Positions 54,125-62,324 of a stretch of 64,000 nucleotides of DNA are shown here, piece after piece (position 1 is the first letter of the stretch; the number at the start of each line of letters is the position of its first letter). A model generated the notes under the pieces. It ran no database searches, had not been told where the DNA came from, and saw nothing but the letters and a program-made list of their open reading frames with translations. Source of the DNA: Oleispira antarctica RB-8 (lineage in GTDB: Bacteria > Pseudomonadota > Gammaproteobacteria > Pseudomonadales > Oceanobacteraceae); the NCBI GenBank assembly GCA_000967895.1, contig FO203512.1, positions 2,441,350-2,505,349 of the forward strand, given 5' to 3'. The translations under genes and the position numbers were made by a program.

Positions 54125-56911
54125 ATGAGCTTGTATACAGAATACCTAGAAGAAATTGAGGTTCGTAAAAACGATCTTGGTTTGAACCCAAAGCCTATTG
54201 ATACTGCTGATCTTTTATCAGAAATCATTGCTCAGATTAAAGATACTGGCAATGCAGCTCGCGAAGCTTCTCTAGACTTCTTCATCTACAATACGATTCC
54301 TGGTACTACAAGTGCTGCTGTCGTTAAAGCGGCGTTCTTGAAAGACATCGCTCTTGGTACAGAGACTGTTGCCGAAATTACTCCTGAATTCGCTCTTGAG
54401 CAACTTTCTCACATGAAAGGCGGCCCTTCTGTTGAAGCGCTTCTAGACATCGCACTTTCTGACGACGCACAAGCGAAAGCCGCTGGTGAAGTTCTTAAGT
54501 CTCAGGTTTTCTTGTACGAAGCAGATACTTCACGCATTGCTGACGCTTTCAAAGCCGGCAACGCCATTGCTAAAGATCTTCTAGAAAGCTACGCAGCTGC
54601 AGAGTTCTTTACCAAGCTTCCTGAAATCCCAGCGAAAATCGATGTTGTTACCTACATCGCTGCTGAAGGCGACATCTCTACTGACCTTCTTTCTCCTGGC
54701 AATCAGTCTCACTCACGTGCTGACCGCGAATTACACGGCCAGTGCATGATTACTCCTGAAGCTCAGCAAGAAATCGTTGCGCTTGGTAAGAAGCACCCCA
54801 ATGCTAAAGTGATGCTAATCGCTGAAAAAGGCACAATGGGTGTTGGTTCTTCTCGTATGTCAGGTGTTAACAACGTGGCACTTTGGGCTGGCGAAAAGAC
54901 TTCTCCTTACATCCCATTCATCAACAACGCACCGGTTGTTGCAGGAACTAACGGCATCGCGCCAATCTTCTTGACGACTGTTGGTGTGACTGGCGGTATC
55001 GGTCTTGACCTTAAAAACTGGGTTAAGAAAGTAGATGCTGAAGGCAACACAGTTAAAGATGCTAACGGCGACAACGTATTAGAAGAAGCTTACTCTGTAG
55101 CAACAGGTACAGTTCTTACGATTGATACTGCAGCTAAGAAGCTTTACAACGGCGACAAAGAGCTAGTAGACGTTTCTGACGCGTTCTCTCCTCAGAAAGT
55201 TGAATTCATGAAAGCCGGCGGTTCATACGCGCTAACTTTCGGTAAGAAGCTACAGACGTTTGCTGCTGAAACACTAGGCATCCAAGCACCTACAGTATTC
55301 GCTCCTTCTAAAGAAATCTCTGTTGAAGGCCAAGGCCTGACGGCTGTTGAAAAAATATTCAACCGTAATGCAGTAGGCGTAGCCTCTTCTACTCCTCTTC
55401 ACACCGGTTCTGACGTTCGCGTTAAAGTGAACATCGTTGGTTCTCAAGATACGACAGGTCCGATGACTTGCCAAGAACTTGAATCAATGGCGGCTTCTAC
55501 TATTTCTCCAAGTGTTGATGGTGCCTTCCAGTCTGGTTGTCACACAGCATCTGTATGGGATAACAAAGCTAAAGCTAATACGCCTAAATTGATGGCATTC
55601 ATGAACGACTTCGGCGTAATCACTGCACGTGATCCGAAAGGCGTTTACCACTCAATGACTGACGTAATCCACAAGGTATTGAACGACATCACTATTGATG
55701 ATCGCGCAATTATCATTGGTGGTGACTCGCATACTCGTATGTCTAAGGGCGTAGCATTCGGTGCTGACTCTGGTACGGTAGCAATCGCATTGGCAACTGG
55801 CGAATGTGCTATGCCAATTCCTGAGTCTGTTAAAGTAACCTTTAAAGGCCAGATGAAAGACCACATCGATTTCCGTGATGTTGTTCACTCTACTCAAGCC
55901 CAGATGCTTAACAAGTTCGGCGAAAACGTTTTCCAAGGCCGTGTAATCGAAGTTCAAATCGGAACTTTGCTTGCTGACCAAGCGTTTACGTTCACTGATT
56001 GGACTGCAGAAATGAAAGCTAAGGCTTCTATCTGTATTTCTACTGACGATACTTTGGTTCAATCTCTAGAGCTATCGAAAGCCCGTATCCAGATCATGAT
56101 CAACAAAGGCATGGATAACGCTACTAACATGCTTCAAGGTCTTATCGATCTTGCTGACAAGCGTATTGCAGGCATCCAGTCTGGTGAAGAGCCAGCACTT
56201 GCTCCTGATGACACGGCTACGTACTTCGCTGAAATGGTTGTAGATCTAGACTTGATCGACGAGCCAATGATTGCTGACCCAGACGTAAACAACGAAGACG
56301 CTTCTAAGCGTTATACGCACGATGTTATCCGTCAAGCGTCTTTCTACGATGGCCGTAAAGTTGATTTAGGCTTTGTTGGTTCTTGCATGGTTCACAAAGG
56401 CGACATGCAAATCATCGCGGCTATGCTTCGTAACCTAGAGAAGAACGGTCCTATCACGTTCAACTCTCCTCTAGTGGTAGCGCCACCTACGTACAACATC
56501 GTTGACGAACTAAAAGCTGAAGGCGATTGGGAAGTTCTAGCGAAATACGCTGGTTTCACTTTCGATGATTCACATCCAAAAGAAGCAGCACGTACTAAGT
56601 ACGAAAACATCATGTACCTAGAACGCCCTGGTTGTAACCTTTGCATGGGCAACCAAGAGAAAGCAGAAGCAGGTGATACTGTTCTTGCTACTTCTACTCG
56701 TCTTTTCCAAGGCCGTGTTGTAGAAGACTCTACTGAGAAGAAAGGTGAATCTCTACTAGGTTCAACTCCAATGGTTGTACTGGCTTCTATCCTAGGCCGT
56801 TTCCCAACGATTGCTGAGTACAAAGCAGCGGTTGAAGGTATTAACCTAACAAGCTTCGCGCCACCGTCTGAAGACCTAGCGCGCCCAGCAATTCCTCTTA
56901 AAGCTGTTTAA
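54125..56911 (+). CDS. acnB: Aconitate hydratase B (long AcnB type)
   Basis: 928 residues, longer than E. coli AcnB (865). It isomerises citrate to isocitrate and probably also hydrates 2-methylisocitrate. Iron-sulfur ligands fit the cysteines in SGCHTASVWD and in PGCNLCMGNQ; other AcnB landmarks are PGNQSHSRADRELHG, VGSQDTTGPMT and GGDSHTRMSKG. Sequence and length are closer in feel to the long AcnB type of Bacteroidetes than to the enterobacterial form, so transfer is possible. Its last about 440 bp are partly duplicated at 60726-61130. Confidence 0.93.
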   Translation: MSLYTEYLEEIEVRKNDLGLNPKPIDTADLLSEIIAQIKDTGNAAREASLDFFIYNTIPGTTSAAVVKAAFLKDIALGTETVAEITPEFALEQLSHMKGGPSVEALLDIALSDDAQAKAAGEVLKSQVFLYEADTSRIADAFKAGNAIAKDLLESYAAAEFFTKLPEIPAKIDVVTYIAAEGDISTDLLSPGNQSHSRADRELHGQCMITPEAQQEIVALGKKHPNAKVMLIAEKGTMGVGSSRMSGVNNVALWAGEKTSPYIPFINNAPVVAGTNGIAPIFLTTVGVTGGIGLDLKNWVKKVDAEGNTVKDANGDNVLEEAYSVATGTVLTIDTAAKKLYNGDKELVDVSDAFSPQKVEFMKAGGSYALTFGKKLQTFAAETLGIQAPTVFAPSKEISVEGQGLTAVEKIFNRNAVGVASSTPLHTGSDVRVKVNIVGSQDTTGPMTCQELESMAASTISPSVDGAFQSGCHTASVWDNKAKANTPKLMAFMNDFGVITARDPKGVYHSMTDVIHKVLNDITIDDRAIIIGGDSHTRMSKGVAFGADSGTVAIALATGECAMPIPESVKVTFKGQMKDHIDFRDVVHSTQAQMLNKFGENVFQGRVIEVQIGTLLADQAFTFTDWTAEMKAKASICISTDDTLVQSLELSKARIQIMINKGMDNATNMLQGLIDLADKRIAGIQSGEEPALAPDDTATYFAEMVVDLDLIDEPMIADPDVNNEDASKRYTHDVIRQASFYDGRKVDLGFVGSCMVHKGDMQIIAAMLRNLEKNGPITFNSPLVVAPPTYNIVDELKAEGDWEVLAKYAGFTFDDSHPKEAARTKYENIMYLERPGCNLCMGNQEKAEAGDTVLATSTRLFQGRVVEDSTEKKGESLLGSTPMVVLASILGRFPTIAEYKAAVEGINLTSFAPPSEDLARPAIPLKAV

Positions 56912-57143
56912 GCTTAAGAGAAAGTAAGCGCCTGTTTGTACTTATCTTGCATTAAGCTAAGTATGAGCTAGGCTCTTTCTAAGAACAAAATGAGTGACTA
57001 GAATAAAAGATTAGAAAGACGCACAAAAGATGGATGACGATGAGTGGATTTTTAGACCAGATAGCTTTTATAAAAAGGGCTTAACGTTTGAATGTAGCTC
57101 TCCGATTTGATCGGCTTCTACTGACTGAGATTGAAAATTTAGA

Positions 57144-57614
57144 TTACTGATTGCTTAAAAAAACCGCTTCCCTTGATTCTAATGACGAAAGTCTAACGAT
57201 GAAAAGGGAGAGCGGTTTTTTTATGGGTGCAATATATAAGACGTTACGATTTAACCAAAAAGGGATAATTGAAAAGAGTCGGAAGCGGTCCCCTCTTGAT
57301 GTCGATAAGGGGTTTACTTTACGTTTATGAAAAGTAAAAATTTCAGCGAGTGCCGAAAGCCCTGCCTTTTCTGGATAGATAATTCCTCCCACTCTATGGG
57401 AGGTGTAATTTCCGACTACCAGTTCATCGGGATATATTTCTATACTTTTATTTTGCAGTACATAACACATGGCTTCAGCGGCCTGTATTTCTACCGGCTT
57501 ATTTCGATTCAATTTATTCTTGTAGTATTCCGTCCAAAGAATGGCTCTTTCCGGACAAATCGCTCGAATGGCATTATTAACTGAGTTTTTTAGGATTTCA
57601 ATGCGATCGCTCAT
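57144..57614 (-). pseudogene. Truncated glycyl-radical-enzyme (PFL-like) gene, copy 1
   Basis: 156 residues. Residues 1-135 match the N-terminal domain of pyruvate-formate-lyase-like glycyl radical enzymes (ICPERAILWTEYYKNKL, IYPDELVVGNYTSHRVGG, IIPFWLNRN). Those enzymes are about 800 residues long and need a catalytic Cys and a C-terminal Gly, both absent. The last about 20 codons read through the inverted repeat at 57157-57222, so the gene appears cut there. GGAGAAGG precedes the start, and a GCCCGC/GCGGGC hairpin (57627-57641) lies in its leader. Catalytically dead; whether any product is made is unknown. Confidence 0.75.
57157..57222. repeat. Long imperfect inverted repeat with inner GAAA hairpin, copy 1
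   Basis: AAAAAAACCGCTTCCCTT (57157-57174) pairs with a complementary arm at 57204-57222, with one bulged base. The loop contains GAC-GAAA-GTC, a mini hairpin. A and T runs flank both sides, so it could be a bidirectional terminator for acnB and the opposing gene. It marks the edge between diverged and identical parts of the tandem repeat. Confidence 0.8.
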
Positions 57615-57708
57615 ATTACCTTCTCCGCCCGCTTAGCGGGCTGTGAAACTAAGATTAAATGACTATGAATTGACTATGACTATTAATATGAAGATAGGCC
57701 TACGAAGC

Positions 57709-58116
57709 TTAATCGCTGAGTGGCTCATGACTTATATTTCGGCTGAACCAAAGTAACCCTGCGGCCCCCGCTGTGGAGACAATCTCCAGAGCCAGTAAAA
57801 AATCTGCAGTGGCATTAGGCATACCATCAAGCAACAAACTTATTAATCGGCCAACAACCAGGCCGAAAGTGATTGAGAAAATCATCCAAAGTGCGGGTCG
57901 GCGCGCTGACGCGGCAATAGCACCCGTCAGCATGATTAAGGCAAAAGCTAGGTGCATTCCCCCATAGTTGGCTCGAATTTCATTCGTTGCGCTGATCGAA
58001 GTCGGCTGCAGTTCGATGGCAGTCATGGCTGCGACTGGGTCGTACAAGGTATTTAAACCGATCAGTAGAAACGCAATGGCTGACATACTCAAAAAAAGTC
58101 GACTTAAAAAGATCAT
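57709..58116 (-). CDS. DUF4345 membrane protein, copy 1
   Basis: 135 residues with four hydrophobic segments (about 3-24, 50-68, 75-96 and 103-125), fitting the DUF4345 family of small inner-membrane proteins. The motif NEIRANYGGMHLAF is typical. Its ATG overlaps the TGA of the hydroxylase gene (ATGA), so the two are translationally coupled and may act together. Function is not known. It is identical to the copy at 61917-62324. Confidence 0.8.
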   Translation of the reverse strand: MIFLSRLFLSMSAIAFLLIGLNTLYDPVAAMTAIELQPTSISATNEIRANYGGMHLAFALIMLTGAIAASARRPALWMIFSITFGLVVGRLISLLLDGMPNATADFLLALEIVSTAGAAGLLWFSRNISHEPLSD

Positions 58117-59135
58117 TTTACTTCCACCATCTTAGAGTCTGTTTTGGCCGTCTCGACTTCTTCAGCGGCCGTATTTCCTGTCTGTTTTCCGTCCATCTGT
58201 ACGGTTGTCCAGGTATGAATAGGTGTATGACCTGAACGCTCCCACTCCGGTGGCTTCCAAAGATGCTTTAGCCGCTCGGAAAGCTTGCCGGGTGCCATCA
58301 CGTCTCGAATCATATCGACAAGTTCATGCAGGTTCATTACAAACCAGTTATAGCTTTTGATCTGTTTTACGATGCCGTATTCGGCCTTTTCTTTTTCTGC
58401 CTCATAGGTTGAAAAAATATGGTCGTAGATCATGATGACTCCGCCGAAGTTTTTATCAATATATTGTGGGTTACGTCCGTGGTGCACGCGGTGGTTAGAC
58501 GGCGTATTTAGTGACCATTCCAACCACGGGTGCAACTTTGTAATGCTTTCGGTATGCACAAACCACTGGAATGCGAGGTTCAATCCTAATAAACCAAGAA
58601 TTAGGTCGGGGCTAAAACCGATGAAAACAGCCGGTGCGAAGAATATCCAAGTGCCCACAATGCCATTAAGAATGCTTTGTCGCGCCGCCGTAGACATATT
58701 CATGATTTCGCCGCTGTGATGGGATACGTGTTGCGACCAAAACCAGCGCACTCTATGTGCTGTACGGTGATACCAGTAGTAACAAAATTCTTGAACAAAA
58801 AATGCCAGAATTATTGTGAGGGCATTCACAGGGATGGTATAGAGACGATGATCCCAGACGAAAATATAAACAGCTGCGACATAAACTATGTTCATAACCG
58901 CACCGAAGACGTAGTAACCACCGCCTAACGAAAAGTTGGCAAAAACCTCGGGAATATAAAATGCCTGCCCTTTTGTGGCTGCCCAGTTTCCGCTTTTAAT
59001 TCTTCGATAGAGCCACTCAACAAGAAAGCCCAAAACAAAAATAGGGACCATTGGAATCAGGATCATCTCATTGAGCGTAGGTTCACGCCCGAACAGATCG
59101 GTCAGGGTTTCGGTGATAAAACTAAACAACTGCAT
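58113..59135 (-). CDS. Fatty acid hydroxylase / sterol desaturase family protein, copy 1
   Basis: 340 residues. Integral-membrane di-iron oxygenase: four to six helices and histidine boxes YHRTAH, HVSHH and NHRVHH. This superfamily hydroxylates or desaturates lipids (fatty acids, sterols, alkylglycerols) with oxygen. FQWFVHTE and GRNPQYIDKNFGG are typical of the bacterial branch related to alkylglycerol monooxygenase. AGGAGT precedes the ATG at 59135. It is divergent from an AraC regulator that probably controls it, and coupled to the DUF4345 gene. Substrate unknown. Identical to the copy at 62321-63343. Confidence 0.88.
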   Translation of the reverse strand: MQLFSFITETLTDLFGREPTLNEMILIPMVPIFVLGFLVEWLYRRIKSGNWAATKGQAFYIPEVFANFSLGGGYYVFGAVMNIVYVAAVYIFVWDHRLYTIPVNALTIILAFFVQEFCYYWYHRTAHRVRWFWSQHVSHHSGEIMNMSTAARQSILNGIVGTWIFFAPAVFIGFSPDLILGLLGLNLAFQWFVHTESITKLHPWLEWSLNTPSNHRVHHGRNPQYIDKNFGGVIMIYDHIFSTYEAEKEKAEYGIVKQIKSYNWFVMNLHELVDMIRDVMAPGKLSERLKHLWKPPEWERSGHTPIHTWTTVQMDGKQTGNTAAEEVETAKTDSKMVEVK

Positions 59136-59267
59136 ATGAACTCACTCCTTTTGCGCCGTTATTATTAATATTCAGCGATTTAAAAACTGCAGTAATTATG
59201 ACTCTGTCTCTTGATTGCGTCTTGACCGGAACGTATAGTATTTGACATTTTCAGTCAGGCATAACGA

Positions 59268-60284
59268 ATGACCGCTGCGATTCAAGTTTCTTCCCAGATA
59301 TTAAATATTCTGCTGCGTTATATTGACGAAGAAGGCATTGCTAACGCTGATTTTCGCTCTCGCATCGAAGCAGCAAAGTCTGTTGATCGCATCAGTATCG
59401 AGCATTGGTGGGGCTTACTGGAAGAGCTCGCGACACTTCACCCGATACCTGCGCTGGGTATCCAGATTGGTATGCGAGGCGAAATCCAAGATGCCGGTAT
59501 TTTGGGATATCTGGCGGCTTCTTGTGATTCCCTAGTTGAAGCCGTTGCACGGTTGCAGCGCTTTGAACCACTGCTACAAAATTTGTCCCATTCTTGGGTG
59601 AAAATAAAACAAGACCATATCTATATCGGCTGGGAAGGCAGTGGTAATGAGTCAACTGTATTATCCAATGATGTGGTGGTATCAGGAACCCTGGCTTTTA
59701 TCCGCAAGCTTATTGGTACTCAAACATTTACGCCGTTAGAAGTGGAGCTAGCGGGGATTCCTGTTGACGAGCAGAAAGAATATGAGAGATTATTAGGCTG
59801 CCCTGTGGTCATTACCGACGACGTATTGGCGATGAAGTTGCCATTAAGTATGCTGCAGCTATCGATTGATAACAGTAATCCTCAACTTAGATTGATTCTG
59901 GAGCAGCAAGCAGAATCGATACTGGCTACGTTGCCTAAACCGGATGAATTTCTTAAGGACATACAGCAGCACATACTGAATGGCTTAGAGGTTGGCCAAC
60001 TCAGCATGAAGTGGCTGGCTGGGAAGTTAGGGATTTCTGAGAGCAGTCTTTATCGGAAGTTGAGTGAGCGTGGGCGCAGCTATCAAAACCTTTTGGATGA
60101 ATTGAGATACCAGCTTGCAATTCGTTACATCAAAAACCCCGACTTGAGTTTGACTGAAATTAGTTTGATGCTGGGTTTTTCCGAGCACAGCGCGTTCACT
60201 CGAGCATTTAAAAAGTGGGTCGGGCAAACCCCACTTAAATATCGGAATAGTTTTTTGAAGGTAGATCGTAACAGCATTTCTTGA
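59268..60284 (+). CDS. AraC-family regulator with PF12625-like N-terminus, copy 1
   Basis: 338 residues. The N-terminal about 200 residues resemble the arabinose-binding-like domain of OruR/Arg-type AraC proteins (PAL-like GIQIGMRGEIQDAGILGYLAA); the C-terminal about 100 form two helix-turn-helix motifs (LAGKLGISESSLYRKL and ISLMLGFSEHSAFTRAFKKW). It diverges from the hydroxylase gene across a 132-bp region and probably activates it in response to a hydrophobic ligand. Copy 2 runs off the window. Confidence 0.88.
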   Translation: MTAAIQVSSQILNILLRYIDEEGIANADFRSRIEAAKSVDRISIEHWWGLLEELATLHPIPALGIQIGMRGEIQDAGILGYLAASCDSLVEAVARLQRFEPLLQNLSHSWVKIKQDHIYIGWEGSGNESTVLSNDVVVSGTLAFIRKLIGTQTFTPLEVELAGIPVDEQKEYERLLGCPVVITDDVLAMKLPLSMLQLSIDNSNPQLRLILEQQAESILATLPKPDEFLKDIQQHILNGLEVGQLSMKWLAGKLGISESSLYRKLSERGRSYQNLLDELRYQLAIRYIKNPDLSLTEISLMLGFSEHSAFTRAFKKWVGQTPLKYRNSFLKVDRNSIS

Positions 60285-60600
60285 GTAGGTATGACTTTCT
60301 ACCGAGGCTATTGGTCAGCGAGATCATGATTGCCTCTGACGATTGAACATTAAAATCAACATTAAACCGATACAAGACGGGCTTTAGCCAGTTTTCAGCG
60401 CTCTATTATTCTTCAGCTCTTCTGGCATATCTGTTTTAGAGAATATAAGGGGGTATACCGAGCCTGAGTTAACAAAAACAATAGGCTTATCTATCGGTCA
60501 TTTTAATTGATTTTAAGGCTCGTATTATTATCAAACTTTCAATCAGGATCATTACAGCCTACTGACCCTTGTACCAAATTATAACGAGGCATTATTAACC
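60285..60600. other. Spacer between araC and the junction
   Basis: 316 bp with no supported gene. A minus-strand reading frame of 37 codons (60384-60497) is open but has no start or recognisable domain. No terminator with a T run was found. Confidence 0.5.
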
Positions 60601-60725
60601 TCAATTACCCTGCATAAGTTTTAGCCATTTAGCCAGATGAGGCAGCGCCAGTAATTTATCTCTTAAGTGGCTGCTCCTAACCACTTCACTCAATTGCCCC
60701 GCCAAAGAAAAATCAGCAATCGAAA
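60601..60725 (-). pseudogene. Glutathione S-transferase C-terminal remnant
   Basis: The minus strand from 60725 to the TGA at 60601-60603 encodes about 41 residues, ISIADFSLAGQLSEVV and onward to LPHLAKWLKLMQGN, the typical end of a GST C-terminal domain (IADFSLA, then P-L-x-x-W). The upstream part of the gene is missing because acnB sequence begins at 60726. So the junction cut a GST gene. Only the tail remains and it cannot function. Confidence 0.7.
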
Positions 60726-61130
60726 TGGTAGCGCCACCTACGTACTTGGGAAGTTCTATCGAAATACGCTGGTTTCACTTTCGATGATTCACATCCAAAA
60801 GAAGCAGCACGTACTAAGTACGAAAACATCATGTACCTAGAACACCCTGGTTGTAACCTATGTATGGGTAACCAAGAGAAAGCAGAAGCTGGTGATACTG
60901 TATTAGCTACTTCTACTCGTCTTTTCCAAGGCCGTGTTGTTGAAGACTCTACTGAGAAGAAAGGTGAATCTCTACTAGGTTCAACTCCAATGGTTGTATT
61001 GGCTTCTATCCTAGGCCGTTTCCCAACGATTGCTGAGTACAAAGAAGCGGTTGATGGTATTAACCTAACAAGCTTCGCGCCACCGTCTGAAGACCTAGCG
61101 CGTCCAGCAATTCCTCTTAAAGCTGTTTAA
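60726..61130 (+). pseudogene. acnB 3' fragment with internal deletion
   Basis: Matches the last part of acnB: 60726-60745 equals 56475-56494, then 32 bp of acnB (56495-56526) are missing, and 60746-61130 follows 56527-56911. The deletion shifts the frame, so only an internal stretch from 60831 (99 codons) stays in frame to the acnB stop. In those 300 bases I count about 13 differences from acnB, ten of them silent, giving three amino-acid changes (R to H, A to E, E to D). The fragment still carries the cluster motif PGCNLCMG but is far too short to work. Confidence 0.93.
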
Positions 61131-61351
61131 TAACTGCTAAAGAGAGAGATTGCGCCTAGCTGTACTTCACTTGAATTAAGTTGAGTATGAGCTAGGCTCT
61201 TTCTTAAGAGCAAAATGAGTGACTAGAACAAAATATTAGAAAGACGCACAAAAGATGGATGACGATGAGTGGATTTACTTTGACTAAGCTTAGTTGAGGC
61301 ATGCAGCTCTCCGATTTGATCGGCTTCTACTGACTGATACGAAAATTTAGA

Positions 61352-61822
61352 TTACTGATTGCTTAAAAAAACCGCTTCCCTTGATTCCGATGACGAAAGT
61401 CTAACGATGAAAAGGGAGAGCGGTTTTTTTATGGGTGCAATATATAAGACGTTACGATTTAACCAAAAAGGGATAATTGAAAAGAGTCGGAAGCGGTCCC
61501 CTCTTGATGTCGATAAGGGGTTTACTTTACGTTTATGAAAAGTAAAAATTTCAGCGAGTGCCGAAAGCCCTGCCTTTTCTGGATAGATAATTCCTCCCAC
61601 TCTATGGGAGGTGTAATTTCCGACTACCAGTTCATCGGGATATATTTCTATACTTTTATTTTGCAGTACATAACACATGGCTTCAGCGGCCTGTATTTCT
61701 ACCGGCTTATTTCGATTCAATTTATTCTTGTAGTATTCCGTCCAAAGAATGGCTCTTTCCGGACAAATCGCTCGAATGGCATTATTAACTGAGTTTTTTA
61801 GGATTTCAATGCGATCGCTCAT
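61352..61822 (-). pseudogene. Truncated glycyl-radical-enzyme gene, copy 2
   Basis: Same 156-residue N-terminal fragment as at 57144-57614 with one residue changed near the end (L-E-S versus S-E-S, from two base changes in the hairpin loop). Identical truncation in both units shows the gene was already broken before duplication. Confidence 0.75.
61365..61430. repeat. Long imperfect inverted repeat, copy 2
   Basis: Same arms and inner GAC-GAAA-GTC hairpin as copy 1 at 57157-57222, with two base changes in the loop. They are the last differences between the units before the identical stretch begins. Confidence 0.8.
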
Positions 61823-61916
61823 ATTACCTTCTCCGCCCGCTTAGCGGGCTGTGAAACTAAGATTAAATGACTATGAATTGACTATGACTATTAATATGAA
61901 GATAGGCCTACGAAGC

Positions 61917-62324
61917 TTAATCGCTGAGTGGCTCATGACTTATATTTCGGCTGAACCAAAGTAACCCTGCGGCCCCCGCTGTGGAGACAATCTCCAGAGC
62001 CAGTAAAAAATCTGCAGTGGCATTAGGCATACCATCAAGCAACAAACTTATTAATCGGCCAACAACCAGGCCGAAAGTGATTGAGAAAATCATCCAAAGT
62101 GCGGGTCGGCGCGCTGACGCGGCAATAGCACCCGTCAGCATGATTAAGGCAAAAGCTAGGTGCATTCCCCCATAGTTGGCTCGAATTTCATTCGTTGCGC
62201 TGATCGAAGTCGGCTGCAGTTCGATGGCAGTCATGGCTGCGACTGGGTCGTACAAGGTATTTAAACCGATCAGTAGAAACGCAATGGCTGACATACTCAA
62301 AAAAAGTCGACTTAAAAAGATCAT
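61917..62324 (-). CDS. DUF4345 membrane protein, copy 2
   Basis: 135 residues, identical to copy 1 at 57709-58116, with the same ATGA overlap with the hydroxylase gene. A second intact copy doubles the dose of this module. Function unknown. Confidence 0.8.
   Translation of the reverse strand: MIFLSRLFLSMSAIAFLLIGLNTLYDPVAAMTAIELQPTSISATNEIRANYGGMHLAFALIMLTGAIAASARRPALWMIFSITFGLVVGRLISLLLDGMPNATADFLLALEIVSTAGAAGLLWFSRNISHEPLSD

Larger units (their letters stand above)
56475..60725. repeat. Tandem duplication, unit 1
   Basis: First unit of a direct repeat about 4.2 kb long: acnB 3' end, hairpin, truncated glycyl-radical-enzyme gene, DUF4345 gene, fatty-acid-hydroxylase gene, divergent araC, and a spacer with a GST remnant. 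From about 57184 on it is essentially identical to unit 2 (offset 4208 bp), while 56475-57183 has diverged from it (offset 4219 bp in acnB). Confidence 0.93.

Noticed and set aside
56392-56823. Long open frame on the minus strand inside acnB
   Set aside because: It is antisense to a well-conserved gene, has no ribosome site and no domain; the same shadow appears opposite the acnB fragment at 60713-61042.
60384-60497. Minus-strand open stretch of 37 codons in the spacer after araC
   Set aside because: No start codon, no ribosome site, no recognisable domain. It may be debris of the same lost locus as the GST tail, but this cannot be supported.
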